Origin: Peptoniphilus catoniae
GTDB taxonomy: Bacteria > Bacillota > Clostridia > Tissierellales > Peptoniphilaceae
Reading direction: 5' to 3'
Length of the DNA: 64,000 nt
Assembly (NCBI RefSeq): GCF_901447155.2
Contig: NZ_LR588414.1
Span: forward strand, 186,001-250,000
Part shown: positions 63,161-64,000 of the stretch, piece after piece
Layout: each line of letters begins with the position of its first letter
Position numbering within the stretch: position 1 is the stretch's first letter
Notes under the pieces: generated by a model
Seen by the model: only the letters and a program-made list of their open reading frames with translations
The model's database searches: none
Told to the model about the DNA's origin: nothing
Program-made: the position numbers and the translations under genes

Positions 63161-64000
63161 ATGACTATAAAAGGTGGTTATGATTTACATGTTCATTCAG
63201 GGCCTGATGTTGTAGAAAGGGTAGTGAATGATATTGAGTTAGCTGAAAGATATAAAAAAATAGGAATGGACGGGTTTGTTATAAAAGCGCATCAATTTTT
63301 ATCGGTATATAGAGCAAACTTAGTTAATAGCTTAGTTGATCAGTTCAAAGTAATAGGATCGATTACTTTGAACAATGCAGTTGGGGGAATTAATCCTTTC
63401 GCTGTTGAAAAAGCAGCAATGTTAGGAGCTAAAATTGTGTGGTTTCCAACAGTAGATTCTTTGCATCAAAAACAATTTCTTGAAGAAACGGGAGCTCCAA
63501 GACCTTATGGAGCTGGAAAGCCTAATGGACGTTCGGGTGAATACTTAACTGTTTTAGAAAATGGTAAGATCTCTAAAAAAACTGATTCTGTTTTAGAAGT
63601 AATAAAAGAAAATAATATTGCTTTAGCCACTGGGCATCTTTCTCCTTTAGAATCAATAAAGCTAGTGAGAAGGGCTAAGGAAGTCGGAATCAATAAAATT
63701 ATAATTACTCATGCATCATTTAAGATGACATATTTTAGTGATGAATTGCTAAAGGAAGCGGTGAGATGTGGTGCATATATAGAACAGTGTTATTACACTG
63801 CATGTACAAAAAATAATACTTTTGAAGACATTATACGACAAATTAAATATGTCGGATGTAAGAATACAATTATATCAACAGATTTAGGACAGAGTGGAAA
63901 TGACTACCCAGATATAGGTATACAAAAATTTGTTGAGGTTTTAAGCAATTACGGAAAATTTAGCGAAAAAAGTATAGAAGAAATGTTAATTAATAATCCT
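63161..64000 (+). CDS. DUF6282-type metal-dependent hydrolase (cut by window end)
   Basis: 280 codons are visible; the frame is open to the right edge. Starts at ATG behind GGAGG. N-terminal DLHVHSGPD (about 8-16) is the metal-binding signature of amidohydrolase-like TIM barrels of the DUF6282 group; later His/Asp residues include ATGHLSPLES and ITHASF. Expected to cleave a lactone, amide or similar ring. Third gene of the LysR-controlled cluster; a lactonase acting before or after the dehydratase would make sense, but is inference. Confidence 0.8.
   Translation, partial: MTIKGGYDLHVHSGPDVVERVVNDIELAERYKKIGMDGFVIKAHQFLSVYRANLVNSLVDQFKVIGSITLNNAVGGINPFAVEKAAMLGAKIVWFPTVDSLHQKQFLEETGAPRPYGAGKPNGRSGEYLTVLENGKISKKTDSVLEVIKENNIALATGHLSPLESIKLVRRAKEVGINKIIITHASFKMTYFSDELLKEAVRCGAYIEQCYYTACTKNNTFEDIIRQIKYVGCKNTIISTDLGQSGNDYPDIGIQKFVEVLSNYGKFSEKSIEEMLINNP

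Overview
The window is a low-GC Gram-positive chromosome segment. Its base composition is AT-rich, Shine-Dalgarno sites are strong (GGAGG), and some genes start with TTG or GTG. It carries a sortase-type surface protein, several lipoproteins, S-box and RFN riboswitches, AddAB in place of RecBCD, and a Bcd-EtfBA butyrate module. Together these point to an anaerobic, butyrate-forming Firmicute. My best guess is the Tissierellia/Peptoniphilaceae (Peptoniphilus or Anaerococcus-like), but this rests on gene content only. I see no prophage, insertion sequence, rRNA operon or CRISPR array; almost everything is ordinary chromosomal housekeeping.

Layout. 1-6.8 kb: envelope genes (MurJ flippase cut by the window edge, an ABC exporter, a large secreted surface protein whose leader holds an 11-G tract, and an MltG-like anchored protein). 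6.9-16 kb: an RluA-type pseudouridine synthase, addB, addA and a copper P-type ATPase in one tight run. 16-22 kb: butyryl-CoA:acetate-type CoA-transferase, a SAM-riboswitch-controlled metNIQ methionine importer, a PepSY lipoprotein and aspartokinase. 22-28 kb: GntR regulator, tRNA-Lys, a zinc-ribbon membrane protein, a small lipoprotein and the dnaX-ybaB-recR operon. 28-38 kb: TetR regulator with oleate hydratase, ftsH, a stand-alone GT51 transglycosylase followed by an unlisted 53-residue basic ORF, hflX-yigZ, nadE, tRNA-Leu and apt. 38-48 kb: dinB, a HAD phosphatase, a small EamA protein, an L,D-transpeptidase, FMN-riboswitch-ribU, mnmA-ctc, and an apbE/membrane protein/nuclease/pgpA operon. 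48-56 kb: bcd-etfB-etfA behind a promoter with a likely Rex operator, rplM-rpsI, a ProX-type deacylase, acetamidase, GNAT and a 3-hydroxyacyl-CoA dehydrogenase. 56-64 kb: a UvrD-like helicase, PAP2 phosphatase, nitroreductase, and a LysR-controlled catabolic cluster (IlvD/Edd dehydratase, GntP permease, DUF6282 hydrolase) that runs off the right edge.

How the genes fit together. Three butyrate-related pieces (CoA-transferase, Bcd-EtfBA, 3-hydroxyacyl-CoA dehydrogenase) lie at separate sites, and only the Bcd operon has a visible redox operator. Methionine uptake and riboflavin uptake are each set by their own riboswitch, and an ApbE flavin transferase is encoded near the riboflavin transporter. 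Many promoters have an extended -10 (TGnTATAAT) with no clear -35, while the tRNAs, rplM and the S-box leader use full -35/-10 pairs. The items I would look at first are the poly-G hairpin leader of the surface protein, the LysR/IlvD/GntP/DUF6282 cluster, the Rex-like operator, the cysteine-free AddB, the possibly leaderless hflX and the small basic ORF behind the transglycosylase gene.
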